Positions 63,783-64,000 of a stretch of DNA of 64,000 bases are shown here, in pieces; position 1 is the first letter of the stretch; the number at the start of each line of letters is the position of its first letter. Source of the DNA: a virus; IMG/VR virus record IMGVR_UViG_3300033146_004128, positions 62,001-126,000 of that record. One strand, 5' to 3'. A program made the position numbers and the translations under genes. The notes beneath the pieces are model-generated. The model did no database searches, had not been told where the DNA came from, and was given only the letters and a program-made list of their open reading frames with translations.

Positions 63783-64000
63783 ATGAATAATATTATGCAT
63801 GATTTCAGTGGGAAGATATCAGCTACAATGAATGCGCTAGACAAGGATGCAACCTTGTATGCAATGGCTTCAAGAGCAGAAATGCCTGCCATACTAGCGT
63901 TCTATGGAGCATGCATGATCGTAGGTAGAGACATTCTTGAATATGAGAACGAAACTATACAATATCTTCTCCTTGAGAAGAGGACTGCACCATCAATAGT
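63783..64000 (+). CDS. Partial CDS running off the right edge
   Basis: The gene starts right after the previous stop, with AGGAG upstream, and 72 residues are visible, beginning MNNIMHDFSGKISATMNAL. The visible part is helical with a hydrophobic stretch (MPAILAFYGACMIVG) near residues 34-48. It is too short to assign and continues past the window. Confidence 0.6.
   Translation, partial: MNNIMHDFSGKISATMNALDKDATLYAMASRAEMPAILAFYGACMIVGRDILEYENETIQYLLLEKRTAPSI

Noticed and set aside
1-64000. tRNA genes, CRISPR arrays, insertion sequences or an integrase
   Set aside because: No tRNA T-loop pattern was noticed in the gene-free region, there is no regular repeat-spacer array, and no transposase or integrase motif was seen in any product.

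Overview
The window is a contiguous piece of a large double-stranded DNA bacteriophage genome. Almost the whole right side (1363 to the end) is one long plus-strand cluster of virion and tail genes with tiny gaps or 1-14 nt overlaps. The base composition is AT-rich, AGA/AGG dominates arginine codons, and start sites usually carry AAGGA/GGAG ribosome-binding sites. A portal protein (8106-9935), many beta-rich tail or fibre proteins and a multi-subunit-type RNA polymerase support a jumbo-like phage. No terminase large subunit, major capsid protein, tape measure, tRNA or CRISPR array was recognised. The host cannot be named. Extended -10 promoters without clear -35 boxes and a beta-beta' polymerase fusion are both reminiscent of Campylobacterota, but that is only a hint.

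Layout. 1-1350: the start of a minus-strand gene running off the left edge, its promoter flanked by two near-identical inverted repeats, about 0.8 kb of apparently non-coding DNA rich in hairpins, and a small basic minus-strand gene. 1363-10919: a PD-(D/E)XK-like nuclease gene, then a head region with basic Gly/Ala-rich proteins, a Gln-rich protein, the portal with an inserted zinc-ribbon-like pair of CxxC motifs, and a membrane-type HExxH metallopeptidase candidate. 10974-15171: lectin-like, propeller-like and YVAxG-repeat proteins plus a VRR-NUC nuclease. 15173-17704: a three-gene unit of membrane protein, stand-alone receiver domain and transmembrane histidine kinase, which is an apparently complete two-component pair. 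17752-19089: an isolated coiled-coil virion protein with its own promoter, terminator-like hairpin and CGT-rich codon use. 19160-23338: two paralogous fibre-like proteins interleaved with two glycosyltransferases and a radical SAM/SPASM-like enzyme. 23393-28541: small structural proteins and a LamG-type adhesin. 28579-32826: an RNA polymerase chain in which beta is fused to the N-terminal half of beta', ending just after the NADYDGD catalytic loop. 32913-64000: about 31 kb of very large beta-rich virion proteins, unrecognised, with recurring hairpin modules.

How it works together (inference). Regularly spaced extended -10 promoters (TGnTATAAT) punctuate the first half of the cluster, often directly behind an inverted repeat at the end of the previous gene. 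They may let fibre, modification and sensor genes be expressed independently, while the last clear promoter at about 28.55 kb, before the polymerase gene, would have to serve the long run to the right edge. The nuclease, metallopeptidase, kinase/receiver and glycosyltransferase/radical SAM genes are cargo set inside a structural cluster and are the most unusual content.
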